A stretch of DNA of 64,000 nt from Melioribacteraceae bacterium (GTDB lineage: Bacteria; Bacteroidota; Ignavibacteria; Ignavibacteriales; Melioribacteraceae). Below are positions 24,282-33,201 of the stretch, one piece after another. The notes under the pieces are model-generated. The model was given only the letters and a program-made list of their open reading frames with translations. It was not told the DNA's origin and did not search any database. The position numbers and the translations under genes were made by a program. Position 1 is the stretch's first letter. Every line of letters starts with the position of its first letter. The stretch lies in assembly GCA_022181065.1 (NCBI GenBank), contig BQMY01000119.1:1-64000 (forward strand), written 5' to 3'.

Positions 24282-25703
24282 CTATTTGATAAGAACCATC
24301 TTCTTTGAAAAGTTATGGTAATCGGTTAAAAGACGGTACATATATACACCTGAACTGTAATTTTCACCGTTCCAGGTAAAATCGAATGAACCACCGGGCA
24401 ACTCGGAATTTACCAGAGTTGATATTTTACTCCCTGTGCTATCGAAAACTTCCAGTTTGGCGTGACTTTTTTTCGCTAAAGAAAAACTGATTGTTGTTGT
24501 CGGATTGAACGGATTTGGATAATTCTGATTAAGCTGGAATTCTAATGGTGGAGTTATGGAGCCCGTTCTGGTAACCGGTGTTCCTGTGATTTTATAAATA
24601 CGACCATTACTGTATGAAGCGAAATATAAACTACCTGCAAGATCGACACCAAATGTTGATATAGAATAATTGGTGTTGAAAATTCTTTCATTTACAACTT
24701 CACCATCATTGTAAAATAAAGCCCAAATATTTCCAGTTACAAAGTCTCCATAAACATACTTACCCGTTAACTCGTCAGCATCTGAACCATAATAAACATA
24801 TCCGCCGGTAATTGAATACCCGCCTTCGTCGCTATGGTCATACTCATGTATGGGCAATTCAAGTCCGGTTTGATCGCAACCTATTTGAGGATTAAAGCAG
24901 TGAGTTCCTTCCATAATCCTCCAGCCGTAATTTTTGCCGTTATTTATTATGCTTATCTCTTCCCATGCGTTTTGTCCAACATCAGCCGCGTATAATAGTC
25001 CGGTCTGGGCATCAAAAGAAAATTTCCAGACATTTCTCAGACCGTAGGCATATATCTCTTCTTTATAACCTGAACTATTTCCCACGAAAGGATTATCATC
25101 AGGAATACCGTAATTGCTGCCAGGTGGTACATTATCAACATCGATTCTTACCATCGAGCCAAGTAGCGTAGATCTGTTTTGTCCATGATTTAACGGATCA
25201 CCTCCTGAACCACCATCTCCAAACGATATGTAGAGATAGCCGTCGGGTCCAAAATCGATAACGCCCCCATTATGATTGGAATACGGCTGCTCAACCTCCA
25301 TCAATATAACCTCACTTTCGGGTACAGCAACATTTGGATCGTTTGCGCTAACTTTTAGCTTGGAAATTACAGTCCTTCTCGGGTTGTTACGTGTATAGTT
25401 TATGAAGAACAATCCGTTTTCCTCGTAGTCGGGATGAAACGCGAGTCCGAGTAAACCTTGCTCACCCCCGAAAAGCACTTTTGAGGATATATCTAAAAAA
25501 ACATCAGCCTCTTCTACATTTTTGTCATTTTCGAAAACAAATATTTTCCCGGGTTGTGAGATCACAAAAAGTCTGTTGGTACCATCACCCGGATGTTTAA
25601 TTTCAGTAATGTGGTCAAAGGAAAGATTGGGAAAAGCTTCTTCAATCTTAAGCTGAGCGGATAGTGTTACGGTAAGAAGTAAAAATATTGGAACATATTT
25701 CAT
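24282..25703 (-). CDS. Secreted PQQ-type sugar dehydrogenase (GSDH family) with T9SS sorting domain
   Basis: The 473-residue protein has a signal peptide (MKYVPIFLLLTVTLSAQ) and a six-bladed propeller of the glucose/sorbosone dehydrogenase family: RLFVISQPGKIFVFE (about 44-58), GEQGLLGLAFHPDY, NHNGGVIDFGPDGYLYISFG and AYGLRNVWKFSFD are diagnostic. Related enzymes oxidise aldose sugars with PQQ at the cell surface, but many propellers of this type have no proven activity. The last 80 residues form a type A T9SS domain (NQNYPNPFNPTTTISFSLA, then SSGVYMYRL), so it is exported across the outer membrane. Single gene with its own terminator. Confidence 0.88.
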   Translation of the reverse strand: MKYVPIFLLLTVTLSAQLKIEEAFPNLSFDHITEIKHPGDGTNRLFVISQPGKIFVFENDKNVEEADVFLDISSKVLFGGEQGLLGLAFHPDYEENGLFFINYTRNNPRRTVISKLKVSANDPNVAVPESEVILMEVEQPYSNHNGGVIDFGPDGYLYISFGDGGSGGDPLNHGQNRSTLLGSMVRIDVDNVPPGSNYGIPDDNPFVGNSSGYKEEIYAYGLRNVWKFSFDAQTGLLYAADVGQNAWEEISIINNGKNYGWRIMEGTHCFNPQIGCDQTGLELPIHEYDHSDEGGYSITGGYVYYGSDADELTGKYVYGDFVTGNIWALFYNDGEVVNERIFNTNYSISTFGVDLAGSLYFASYSNGRIYKITGTPVTRTGSITPPLEFQLNQNYPNPFNPTTTISFSLAKKSHAKLEVFDSTGSKISTLVNSELPGGSFDFTWNGENYSSGVYMYRLLTDYHNFSKKMVLIK

Positions 25704-25828
25704 CGGTTCTCCTTATTTTCTTTACTTAACGTTAAAGATAACTGGATTGTTTCTTACAAGATATTATCTTATTATTAGAAAATTGAATACAGGATAAATA
25801 TTCCGGGAACTATTGACCGGTGGAAAGC

Positions 25829-26353
25829 ATGAGCTTACGTGAAAAAGTAATAAAAAAAATTGAATGTTTCATGTTCAACATTGAGGAGCGTAATGACATT
25901 GATATCTATACACTTCTTAAAAACCTTGAAATAATACTTATAGACCTCTATGCTTACGTTGAAGAATTACCCGAAGAGGAGATACCGGATGCGGATCTTG
26001 AGTCGATAAATTATCACTCACGAAGTATTGAATTAATTGTTGCCAAACTTGATGACCAGAGCAATTCAGCAGATGTTGAAAGATGGAAGGTAGTTTATGA
26101 TGAATTTATAGATATATTTAATTCTATGCTCTCGGTAAAAGAAAATAGTGAAGATGAAGAAAAGTTATTAAATATCTGCGATATACTCGCCACTATTTAC
26201 ACAAAATTTTCTATAATAAAAACCGAGTTCACAGATTTGGAAAAAAAATTCTGGACCATAAAATATGGTTATGAAACCGACTGGGGTGAAGATATTGAAT
26301 ATTTATTATCAATTTTACCCGGCATCAGGAATTTGATAACAGAACGAAGTTAA
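25829..26353 (+). CDS. Acidic, all-helical hypothetical protein
   Basis: The ATG at 25829 has a GGTGG site six bases upstream; a GTG at 25820 is possible but overlaps that site. The 174-residue protein is strongly acidic (EELPEEEIPDADLES, VKENSEDEEKLL), appears entirely helical, has no signal peptide and ends YLLSILPGIRNLITERS. No family was recognised. It is a single gene converging on the S9 peptidase gene with a 5-bp gap. Composition hints at a soluble protein-binding adaptor, which is only a guess. Confidence 0.65.
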   Translation: MSLREKVIKKIECFMFNIEERNDIDIYTLLKNLEIILIDLYAYVEELPEEEIPDADLESINYHSRSIELIVAKLDDQSNSADVERWKVVYDEFIDIFNSMLSVKENSEDEEKLLNICDILATIYTKFSIIKTEFTDLEKKFWTIKYGYETDWGEDIEYLLSILPGIRNLITERS

Positions 26354-26358
26354 CATTA

Positions 26359-28254
26359 TTAATTATAAACTTTCCCTCCAAGATTTTTAGCCAAAAACTT
26401 TTCCATTGTTGAATAAAACTCAAGCCGGTTTTCTTCTTTTCTATATCCATGCCCTTCATCTCCCTTTACCATGTATATAACTTCCAGTCCTCTTTTTTTA
26501 AGTTTTGCCGTAAGAATATCCATATCCTTTTGGGAAACACGCGGGTCATTTGCACCCATTGCGACGAAGAGTGGGTCATCAATCTGTGACTGATAAAAAA
26601 TTGGTGAATGTTGATGAATCAAAAGGCTGTCGGATGCAGGGTCTCCGACCATTTTATACATCATATCTTTATAAGATTGCCATTTAGGTGGTATCCCATC
26701 AAGATAGCTGAAAATATCTACCAATCCGGCATAACTTACACCACATCTGTAAAGCTCGGGAGTGAATGCAAGTCCGGCAATTGCGGCATATCCTCCGAAA
26801 GAGAAACCATAGATGCCAATCCTGTTGGAGTCGGCAATTTCCTGATTTATTAACCAATGAACACCATCGGATATATCATCTATAATTTTCCCACCCCATT
26901 CTTTGTAACCTGCTTGATGGAACGCTTTGCCAAATCCGGTAGAACCTCTAAAATTTATTTGTAAAACAGCATAACCTCTGTTAGCGAGAAACTGAACGTC
27001 CGGATCAAAGCCCCAGTAATCACGTAGCCATGGTCCGCCATGAGGTAAAACCACAACAGGAAGATTATGAGGTTTTCTTCCTTTGGGAACGGTTAGATAT
27101 CCATTAATTTTTAGTCCATCTCGTGATATATAACTGACCGGTTTCATATCCGCCATTTCATCAGGATTTATCCATGGTTCGGGATTCGCGAGTTTTTCCA
27201 TTTTATTGGTTGAAACTTCGTACAAATAGTATTCACCCGGTGATTTATCACTGTAGGCTTTTAATAGCGCCTTTTGTTCATTCCGGTCAAGGTCGGTGAC
27301 ATAAAACTCCATTCCCGGAAGTTTGGCGGCTATATCATCATAAATATTTTTATGATAATCTGTAAATAGTTCGTAATTGAGATGAGAAGTGTTATATTTT
27401 ACTCCAACCACTTCGTTTGTTTTACGAGAAATGAGAACATGGTTTACATCAGCTTCCTTGCTGGAATAAACCGTTTCTATCTCTTTTTTATTATCAGGGT
27501 CATATTTTATAATTGCGGTTTTGTCTCTGCCAATACTTGAAGCGACATACATGTATTTGTTGTCGGGAGTAAAACGAAGCGGATAAAAACTATCTGTGAA
27601 GGAAGTATATTTAATAAGACTGAATTCCTCTGTACTGTTTTTACGATAGAGCATACCCATATTGGCAACATCAGATGAAATCGCGACCCTTACCTCACCT
27701 GAGTTATCCGCGATCCAGCTAATTACTGAACCTGGATTTTTAACCAAAAGATCAATCTCACCCGTATAAACATTCAGTTTATATACGTCGAACAGAGTTT
27801 CTGTGTTGATATTGAATGAAGCCAGGATATGCTCATCATCATCACGAAGTAAACTGATCAGCTTTATGGCAACTCCATCTGCAGGAGTTATATCAATGGC
27901 AGATGAACCGTCACAATTAATCGCGTAAAGCCGATATTCTTCGTTGCCTCCTTCATCCATTATGTATATCAGCCGATCGTCATTAACCCAGAAATATTTA
28001 TCAATATCACTATCGGTTATTGATGTGATTCTAACCGCGGCTGAATCATCTTCCTTTATGATAAAAAGATTCATCCTCGATTCATAGGGCGCAAGATATG
28101 AAATATACTTTCCGCCCGGGGAGAGATGAAATGCTGTTTTTTCGGGATTCTTAAAAAAGTCCTCTACCGGCAGCAGGGGCGCAGATGTTCTTATTGAATC
28201 ACATGCTGAAACTATCAGCAATAACACCGGTAATATATATCTGAGATAACGCAT
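26359..28254 (-). CDS. Lipoprotein S9-family prolyl oligopeptidase-like peptidase
   Basis: The 631-residue protein has a lipobox (LLLIVSAC, Cys18), so it is lipid-anchored. An N-terminal beta-propeller (about 35-360; FHLSPGGKYISYLAPYES is a typical blade) is followed by the catalytic domain: VLPHGGPWLRDYWGFDP, the nucleophile motif GFSFGGYAA, the acid in MGANDPRVS and the histidine in DEGHGY. It should cleave short peptides near the cell surface. It is the second S9-type enzyme in the window and, unlike the one at 10817, has a full propeller gate. Single gene on the minus strand. Confidence 0.88.
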   Translation of the reverse strand: MRYLRYILPVLLLIVSACDSIRTSAPLLPVEDFFKNPEKTAFHLSPGGKYISYLAPYESRMNLFIIKEDDSAAVRITSITDSDIDKYFWVNDDRLIYIMDEGGNEEYRLYAINCDGSSAIDITPADGVAIKLISLLRDDDEHILASFNINTETLFDVYKLNVYTGEIDLLVKNPGSVISWIADNSGEVRVAISSDVANMGMLYRKNSTEEFSLIKYTSFTDSFYPLRFTPDNKYMYVASSIGRDKTAIIKYDPDNKKEIETVYSSKEADVNHVLISRKTNEVVGVKYNTSHLNYELFTDYHKNIYDDIAAKLPGMEFYVTDLDRNEQKALLKAYSDKSPGEYYLYEVSTNKMEKLANPEPWINPDEMADMKPVSYISRDGLKINGYLTVPKGRKPHNLPVVVLPHGGPWLRDYWGFDPDVQFLANRGYAVLQINFRGSTGFGKAFHQAGYKEWGGKIIDDISDGVHWLINQEIADSNRIGIYGFSFGGYAAIAGLAFTPELYRCGVSYAGLVDIFSYLDGIPPKWQSYKDMMYKMVGDPASDSLLIHQHSPIFYQSQIDDPLFVAMGANDPRVSQKDMDILTAKLKKRGLEVIYMVKGDEGHGYRKEENRLEFYSTMEKFLAKNLGGKVYN

Positions 28255-28326
28255 AAACTAACCTGTAAGTCTAATACTCCGAAAAGTTAGACGCGTTATA
28301 TTATAAAAGGTTCAATTAAAAATATA

Positions 28327-29208
28327 TTATTCCTTATCCACCCTGGTCGGGAGCGGTACAGTAGAACGCACATGCAGATCCCTTTGAGGGAAGGGGATTT
28401 CTATATTATTTTCCCTGAATTTCTTTACAATCGCGCAGTTGATATCCGAGCGTAGATAGTAATATCTTTTGGGGTTGTCAGTCCAGACGCGCAACCGCAT
28501 ATCCCAGGATGAATCGCCAAAACTTACAAAGTGAACTTCGGGTTCAGGGGTTTTAAGAACTTCCTTATTTTCAAGAGCCACTTCCTTTAGGGAGCGAAGA
28601 ACAACCTCGAGATTTGAGTTGTAAGAAACACCAACATCAAGGTCAACGCGTATGCGGGTATCGCCATGCGACCAGTTGATAACAGGAGAAGATATAAACT
28701 CTGAATTGGGTACGATTATGGAGATGTTATTAAGTGAACGAATGGTGGTAGAGCGGATATTTATATTCATTACATCTCCTTCTTTGTCACTGACAGTAAC
28801 ACGATCACCAACTCTGATGGGACGTTCAAAAAGAAGTATCAAACCCGATATAAAATTTGACGCGATATTCTGCAGACCAAAACCAATACCCACAGACAAA
28901 AAACCGAAAATCACAGCGAGTGCGCTTAAATCAACACCAATAAACTGGAAAGCGACAATAAAACCGATTGAAATAATTATATACTGAGAAATCCTTATCA
29001 AAGTAAATTGAAGTCCTTCCTCAATATGAAATCGGTTCAATAAATTTTTTAAGAACCGCTTTTTTAACATTCTGCTGAAAAGAAGGAAAACGCTAAGTAT
29101 AACCATAAATTTGAATAATTCAGCAATGGAAATAGCGTTGGTGTTAATGTTAAAAAGTGTAAAATTTAACATTTCATCAGCATAATTCAATATCTCTTTG
29201 TACGTCAT
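28327..29208 (-). CDS. MscS-family mechanosensitive ion channel
   Basis: The 293-residue protein has three or four N-terminal helices, the last being the glycine/alanine-rich pore helix (LAVIFGFLSVGIGFGLQNIASNFISG, split about 95-120). The MscS beta domain follows (LLFERPIRVGDRVTV, then GDVMNINIRSTTIRSLNN) and then an alpha/beta cytoplasmic cage (PEVHFVSFGDSSWDMRLRV). Such channels open under membrane tension and release solutes on osmotic downshift. The size is that of the minimal MscS type. It diverges from the TetR gene; the shared 160-bp gap holds the TetR operator candidate. Confidence 0.92.
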   Translation of the reverse strand: MTYKEILNYADEMLNFTLFNINTNAISIAELFKFMVILSVFLLFSRMLKKRFLKNLLNRFHIEEGLQFTLIRISQYIIISIGFIVAFQFIGVDLSALAVIFGFLSVGIGFGLQNIASNFISGLILLFERPIRVGDRVTVSDKEGDVMNINIRSTTIRSLNNISIIVPNSEFISSPVINWSHGDTRIRVDLDVGVSYNSNLEVVLRSLKEVALENKEVLKTPEPEVHFVSFGDSSWDMRLRVWTDNPKRYYYLRSDINCAIVKKFRENNIEIPFPQRDLHVRSTVPLPTRVDKE

Positions 29209-29293
29209 CTCTTTTCCCGTTATTTCAATGGTAAGATAATGAAAAATGTAATAACAGATTAAAGCAAAATAATCAGGAGTTTATGTTAAAATT

Positions 29294-29336
29294 ATGGAAA
29301 CTTTAACTTGACTTTTAAGTTTCCATAAATTAAATT
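29294..29336 (+). promoter_or_regulatory. Promoter with palindromic operator for the TetR-led efflux operon
   Basis: ATGGAAACTT (29294-29303) and AAGTTTCCAT (29317-29326) form a perfect 10-bp inverted repeat with a 13-bp spacer; a third half-site GGAAACT starts at 29337. A promoter TTGACT (29308-29313), 17 bp, TAAATT (29331-29336) overlaps it, so a bound TetR dimer would block RNA polymerase. The start codon is at 29369. The link to the TetR protein is inference from position. Confidence 0.65.
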
Positions 29337-29368
29337 GGAAACTACAATCAATAACAATAGTTTCTGCG

Positions 29369-29974
29369 ATGGATGATAAAGAACGTATTCTCGAACATGT
29401 AATCACAAAATTTTTGAGCGAAGGTTTTCAAAAAACCTCGATGGACGAAATTGCACGTGAACTGAAAATGAGCAAAAAAACCATATACAAGCATTTCAGT
29501 TCAAAGGATGAGCTTATTTTTGCCACAGTTAATAACTTTCTCAACTCAACAAGTAAAACCATAGGGGAATTGGTTGATTCGAAAGCTGATTCGTTAGTTA
29601 AAATCCAAAAAATTACTCTAACAATGTTGAGATTATCACTGAAGCTGAGTCAGAGATTTATCTCTGATGTGAAGGTTTACAAGCCTGATTTATGGAGAAA
29701 GATTGATGAGTTCAGGAGTGAAAAGTTTATGGAAAATTTTGGTAAGCTGTTCGACCAGTGCAAAAAAGAAAAAATTATGGTTGACTACCCGAATATTATA
29801 ATACTTACCATAATGCTTTCTTCGATACAGGGTGTGATAAATCCAAAATTTCTTACAGAGAACAACTATTCAGCAAGGGAAGCGGGAGCTGTAGTATTTG
29901 AAATAATTATGAGCGGTCTCCTTACAAAAAAAGGGAAAAAATTGTTAAAAAATATAAATCGGGATAAAGAATGA
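29369..29974 (+). CDS. TetR-family transcriptional regulator
   Basis: The 201-residue protein has the TetR N-terminal helix-turn-helix: ILEHVITKFLSEGFQKTSMDEIA (split about 6-28) then LKMSKKTIYKHFSSKDELI (32-50), in which KTIYKHF is the recognition helix. The C-terminal two thirds bind a ligand and form the dimer. Its stop overlaps the HlyD gene start by 4 bp (ATGA), so it is the first gene of the export operon and probably represses it through the palindrome at 29294-29326. E. coli CecR, which precedes the ybhGFSR export operon, is the closest arrangement I know. Confidence 0.92.
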   Translation: MDDKERILEHVITKFLSEGFQKTSMDEIARELKMSKKTIYKHFSSKDELIFATVNNFLNSTSKTIGELVDSKADSLVKIQKITLTMLRLSLKLSQRFISDVKVYKPDLWRKIDEFRSEKFMENFGKLFDQCKKEKIMVDYPNIIILTIMLSSIQGVINPKFLTENNYSAREAGAVVFEIIMSGLLTKKGKKLLKNINRDKE

Positions 29975-30951
29975 TCAGGTTAGTTTATGTTTTATTGCCG
30001 TTGATGATTTTATTGGCGGCTTGTGAAAGCGGCGAAAACGCTTTTTTTATTGATGAGTCGGGAACTTTAGAAACCCGAAATATAATAATCAGTTCCCGTA
30101 CCGGTGGTGAAGTTATCAGACTTAACGCTGATGAAGGTACTATCGTAAATGCTGGTGATCTTCTTGCCGTAATAGACACATCAATATACTCACTGCAGGC
30201 TGCCCAGTCAAAAGCGTTAATGGATGTGGCACACGCAACAGTGAAACTAGTCAGGGAAGGCGCCAGAAAAGAAGATAAAATCCAGGCCGAGGAAATGCTT
30301 ACTCAAGCTGAAGCTGATTTTAATCTCGCCGAGGCAGATAAAAACAGATTCGAGAAGCTTTACGAGCAGAAAGCGGTAACAAAAAAGCAACTTGACGAAA
30401 TCAAAACCCGCTTTAATATTTCCCAAAGCCGATTAAACTCTGCAAGAGCTAATCTGAAAAAGGTTAGTAATATTTCGCGTCCGGCTGAAATAAAACAAGC
30501 GACCGCAAATTACGAAAGAGCTACCGCCGCATATAAATTAGCTAAAAAAAATCTTCAGGATTGTTTTATAACTGCACCGATCAACGGTATTGTGGCAAAC
30601 AATTTCGTTGAAAAAAACGAAACGGTCGCTCCTCTAAGTTCTTTATTCAAAATAAATGATTTGTCGGTTGCCGAACTTTCCATTTATATACCGGAAACTG
30701 CTTTACCCAGAGTTAAACAAGGTCAAAAAGCTGAAGTATCAATTGATGCTTTTCCGGATAAAAAATACGAAGGTAAAGTAACTTACATTTCACCCGAAGC
30801 AGAGTTTACTCCCAAAAATATCCAAACCAAAGATGAACGCACCAAATTGGTTTTTGAAGTTAAAATTTCTGTCCCAAATCCGGAAAACGAGTTGAAACCG
30901 GGTCTTCCGGCGGACGCCAGAATAATATTGAATGACGACCAAAATGAATGA
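29971..30951 (+). CDS. HlyD-type periplasmic adaptor (membrane fusion) lipoprotein
   Basis: The 326-residue protein has a lipobox (LMILLAAC, Cys18). A split biotinyl-lipoyl domain (SRTGGEVIRLNADEGTIVN, about 42-60; and FITAPINGIVANNFVEKNE later) flanks a long coiled-coil hairpin (about 70-185), followed by a beta-barrel domain (VKQGQKAEVSIDAFPDKKY). This is the YbhG/HlyD layout that connects an inner-membrane ABC exporter to a TolC duct. It is coupled to the TetR gene before it and overlaps the ABC gene after it. Confidence 0.92.
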   Translation: MIRLVYVLLPLMILLAACESGENAFFIDESGTLETRNIIISSRTGGEVIRLNADEGTIVNAGDLLAVIDTSIYSLQAAQSKALMDVAHATVKLVREGARKEDKIQAEEMLTQAEADFNLAEADKNRFEKLYEQKAVTKKQLDEIKTRFNISQSRLNSARANLKKVSNISRPAEIKQATANYERATAAYKLAKKNLQDCFITAPINGIVANNFVEKNETVAPLSSLFKINDLSVAELSIYIPETALPRVKQGQKAEVSIDAFPDKKYEGKVTYISPEAEFTPKNIQTKDERTKLVFEVKISVPNPENELKPGLPADARIILNDDQNE

Positions 30952-31858
30952 AGTAATTAAAATATCATCATTGGTGAAAAGTTACGGCACTACAGAAGCA
31001 GTCAAAGGTATTGACCTTTCAGTATTTCGCGGTGAGATGTTCGGGCTGGTTGGTCCTGATGGTGCAGGTAAAACTACAACTATCAGAATATTGTGCGGAC
31101 TTATTGGTTGTGATTTGGGCGATGCTTCTTTACTTGGGTTCAATATCAGGGAAAACAGGAAAAAAGTGCAGAAATCGGTTGGATATCTTTCCCAGAAATT
31201 CAGCTTGTACGGCGACCTTTCCATTGACGAAAACATCGAATTTTTCGCTGAAATACATAACGTGAAGGATTATGAAGCCCGCAGAAATGAACTTCTCGAA
31301 TTTACCCGGCTAAAACCATTTCGTGACAGACTCGCGGGAAAACTTTCCGGGGGAATGAAACAAAAACTCGCGCTGGCTTGCAGCCTGATCCATAAACCGG
31401 AGATACTTTTTCTTGATGAGCCAACTACCGGTGTTGACCCTGTTTCACGAAGAGATTTCTGGAAAATTCTCTCCGGACTCACAAAAGAAGGGATGACCAT
31501 ATTCATGACAACTCCCTACCTCGATGAGGCTGAGCGATGTTCAAGAGTCGCGATGATGGATAACGGTAAAATTATTGCTTGCGATACTCCCGGGAAGATA
31601 AAAGCCGGAACCGGAAAAAAAATTCTGGAAATTGTTTGCGAACCCCTTAGACCTGCAGCGGAAATTTTACGCAATAACAATATCTCCGATATACAAATGT
31701 TCGGCGACAGGCTGCATATACCTGTAACTCCCGACAGCAATGAAAGAAACAACATTGTAATGTTCTTACGGCAGAAGGATATCAAAATTGATTCAGTTCG
31801 TATAATATCACAATCTCTCGAAAATGTATTTATGCAACTTATTAAAGAAGCATCATAA
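30932..31858 (+). CDS. ABC exporter ATPase 1, H-loop histidine missing
   Basis: The 308-residue ATPase has Walker A GPDGAGKTT (41-49), signature LSGGMKQ (137-143) and Walker B ILFLDEPT (157-164). The H-loop reads MTTPYLDEAE, so the switch histidine is replaced by Pro194. Together with the second ATPase this predicts one weak and one active ATP site. A second in-frame ATG at 30944 is equally possible; neither has a good ribosome-binding site because the start overlaps the HlyD stop. It corresponds to the N-terminal half of YbhF, which is a fused double ATPase. Confidence 0.92.
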   Translation: MTTKMNEVIKISSLVKSYGTTEAVKGIDLSVFRGEMFGLVGPDGAGKTTTIRILCGLIGCDLGDASLLGFNIRENRKKVQKSVGYLSQKFSLYGDLSIDENIEFFAEIHNVKDYEARRNELLEFTRLKPFRDRLAGKLSGGMKQKLALACSLIHKPEILFLDEPTTGVDPVSRRDFWKILSGLTKEGMTIFMTTPYLDEAERCSRVAMMDNGKIIACDTPGKIKAGTGKKILEIVCEPLRPAAEILRNNNISDIQMFGDRLHIPVTPDSNERNNIVMFLRQKDIKIDSVRIISQSLENVFMQLIKEAS

Positions 31859-31874
31859 AATTTTAAGGTACAAA

Positions 31875-33200
31875 ATGTTCAGGAAAATTTTAATCCTAAT
31901 ATCTTTGATCACTTTAACACTTTCGGCTCAATCGCGGGTGACGCTGGAAGATTGTATCGGATACGCGTTAAAACTAAACCCCAATGTGAAGGCTTTAAAA
32001 TTAAAAGTTGACAAAGCCGAAACATATGTAAATGAAATTTCTTCGATGTTTTATCCCAAAATTGGTTTTAACGCATCATATACAAGACTCTCGGATGTAC
32101 CCGATTTTCAGATAAGTGTACCGATTTTCCCTACTCCCATTACAGTTCAGGAATCTGTACTTAACAATTTCAACTTAAAATTGGGATTTACTCAACCCCT
32201 CTTTACCGGATTTAAGCTATCTTCGATGAAGAATGCCTCGAAATATAAGGTAGAATCAGAAGATTATAACTCGAAGGCAGAAACGAATAAAATAGTATTT
32301 CAGGTTATTGACGCGTTTTACTCTGCGCTCAAGGCAGGGGATATCTACTCACTCCTTCGTAAATATAGTGAAGCACTTGAGGCACATCTTGCCGATACGA
32401 AAGCTTTCCTCGATAACGGACTTGTAACCTATAACGATTATCTTAAAATTGAGTTGGAGCTTGCCAGACTTGAGCAGAAGAAGATAGATGCCGGATATAA
32501 TTACAACCTTGCGCGCAACAGGCTTGGATTGCTGACAGGAATGGGTGTTATGCCGCATATTCGTCTCGTTGAAGAAGAATACCAGGATACATTGGAAATT
32601 AAACTGATACCCGCGCAACTTATTCGTCATGCGAAAGAGAACAGATACGAATTGCTTGGGCTCCAGCAAGCCGGATTTGCTGCTGATGAGATGATCGAGG
32701 CGGGAAAATCGGAGTATTATCCTTCAGTGTACCTCTTTGGAAATTTGCACTACAATAATCCCAATCAGAGATACATGCCTGTCGAAGATAAATTTAATGA
32801 AAGCTGGGATGCAGGTGTATCATTTCAATGGGAGATTTGGAATTGGGGTGGAACCTCATCTCGTGTAAAACAGGCGGCTTTCGACAAAGAGATATTGAAT
32901 CAGAATAAAAAATATCTCACCGAAGTTATTGAAAATGAAATTTACGCCGCTTTTATAAGCCATCAAAGTAAAGCTGATATTGTAAAGTTGAATAAAGAGG
33001 CCGTCAAATCCGCGACAGAAAACTATAGACTGATGAAAGTACGCTATAGCCAACAATTAGCCACAAGCGCGGAATTGATAGATGCCGAAACTATGTTGCT
33101 TGATGCCGAAATAAACCTCAGTATCGCGCGGAAAGAAGTAATTGTTGCCGAAAGAAAACTGAAATTGGCTGCCGGTTACAAATTATATAAAGGTGAATAA
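31875..33200 (+). CDS. TolC-family outer-membrane efflux protein
   Basis: The ATG at 31875 has AAGG nine bases upstream and opens a clear signal peptide (MFRKILILISLITLTLSAQS); a longer frame from 31824 lies inside the ATPase gene. The 441-residue protein has the two-fold TolC repeat of long helices and beta strands: GYALKLNPNVKALKLKV, LGFTQPLFTGFKLSSM, VSFQWEIWNWGGTSSRVKQA, and YSQQLATSAELIDAETMLL. It forms the trimeric duct across the outer membrane. It sits between the two ATPase genes, an unusual place compared with ybhGFSR operons, which carry no tolC. Confidence 0.92.
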   Translation: MFRKILILISLITLTLSAQSRVTLEDCIGYALKLNPNVKALKLKVDKAETYVNEISSMFYPKIGFNASYTRLSDVPDFQISVPIFPTPITVQESVLNNFNLKLGFTQPLFTGFKLSSMKNASKYKVESEDYNSKAETNKIVFQVIDAFYSALKAGDIYSLLRKYSEALEAHLADTKAFLDNGLVTYNDYLKIELELARLEQKKIDAGYNYNLARNRLGLLTGMGVMPHIRLVEEEYQDTLEIKLIPAQLIRHAKENRYELLGLQQAGFAADEMIEAGKSEYYPSVYLFGNLHYNNPNQRYMPVEDKFNESWDAGVSFQWEIWNWGGTSSRVKQAAFDKEILNQNKKYLTEVIENEIYAAFISHQSKADIVKLNKEAVKSATENYRLMKVRYSQQLATSAELIDAETMLLDAEINLSIARKEVIVAERKLKLAAGYKLYKGE

Positions 33201-33201
33201 T

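Noticed and set aside
24032-24308. Two overlapping frames of 61 and 82 codons
   Set aside because: Both are made of the repeat copy at 24050-24144 and overlap the dehydrogenase terminator; two frames open in the same repeat are typical of chance.
25829-26353. Antitoxin-like acidic protein
   Set aside because: It is acidic and helical, but no toxin gene is adjacent and no operator repeat was seen.
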